DNA of 13,413 nt from Brevibacillus sp. Its GTDB lineage: Bacteria > Bacillota > Bacilli > Brevibacillales > Brevibacillaceae. Position 1 is the first letter of the stretch. Every line of letters begins with the position of its first letter. Below the pieces are notes generated by a model. It was not told where the DNA came from. It ran no database searches and saw only the letters and a program-made list of their open reading frames with translations. Below are positions 13,341 through 13,413 of the stretch, one piece after another. A program made the translations under genes and the position numbers. The stretch is taken from NCBI GenBank assembly GCA_029240815.1, contig JARDZO010000147.1, positions 1 through 13,413 on the forward strand. Direction: 5' to 3'.

Positions 13341-13413
13341 TGCGAGCTGTTGTGGTTTCTAGTTACCATGTATTCCGAGGTTCAAGGGAGCTAAGGGCGT
13401 TGGTGAATCAAGG

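Overview
The window looks like chromosomal DNA of an aerobic, endospore-forming Firmicute of the Brevibacillus/Paenibacillus kind; Brevibacillus is my best guess. The evidence is a complete germinant-receptor operon, a Bacillus-type CheY-like receiver, perfect Spo0A-box sequences, an adeR-ald pair, strong GGAGG ribosome binding sites, sigma-A-like promoters and a base composition near 50% GC. The genus is inferred from gene content and style, not from a database match. There are 12 coding genes that I can support, one of them cut by the left edge. No rRNA, tRNA, CRISPR array, transposase or prophage gene is visible.

Layout. (1) Positions 1-860: the N-terminal part of a Med/BMP-family solute-binding-like protein, minus strand. 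(2) 873-2200: a small accessory block with a His/Gln-rich protein (minus, own RBS and terminator), a divergent 67-residue acidic protein, and an orphan CheY-like receiver preceded by two identical Spo0A-box sequences exactly 20 bp apart. (3) 2223-2470: a palindrome-rich non-coding repeat whose two ends recur, fused together, at 13250-13319. (4) 2474-5665: a minus-strand operon of an MHS-family permease and an ornithine cyclodeaminase/mu-crystallin-family dehydrogenase, divergent from an XRE-cupin regulator, with a perfect 25-bp palindrome between them. (5) 5714-8256: a PucR-type activator (AdeR) and alanine dehydrogenase, with an inverted repeat placed as expected for the AdeR site, ended by a strong terminator. 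(6) 8267-11908: a germinant-receptor operon on the minus strand in the order B-A-C, with overlapping genes. (7) 11945-13204: a divergent, monocistronic class 2 dihydroorotate dehydrogenase gene. (8) 13205-13413: non-coding, holding the second repeat copy.

How the genes may work together. Regions 4 and 5 look like an amino-acid uptake and catabolism island: a permease and an imine/keto-acid-type reductase under an XRE-cupin sensor, next to alanine oxidation under AdeR. Region 6 is the spore's nutrient sensor, convergent with ald. Since L-alanine is a classical germinant and Ald removes it, the juxtaposition is suggestive, though not proof of function. The Spo0A boxes, the His-rich protein (possibly a coat protein) and the ger operon give the window a sporulation/germination flavour. 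The least explained elements are the mosaic palindromic repeat pair, the Spo0A-box-flanked orphan receiver block, and the palindrome in the permease leader.
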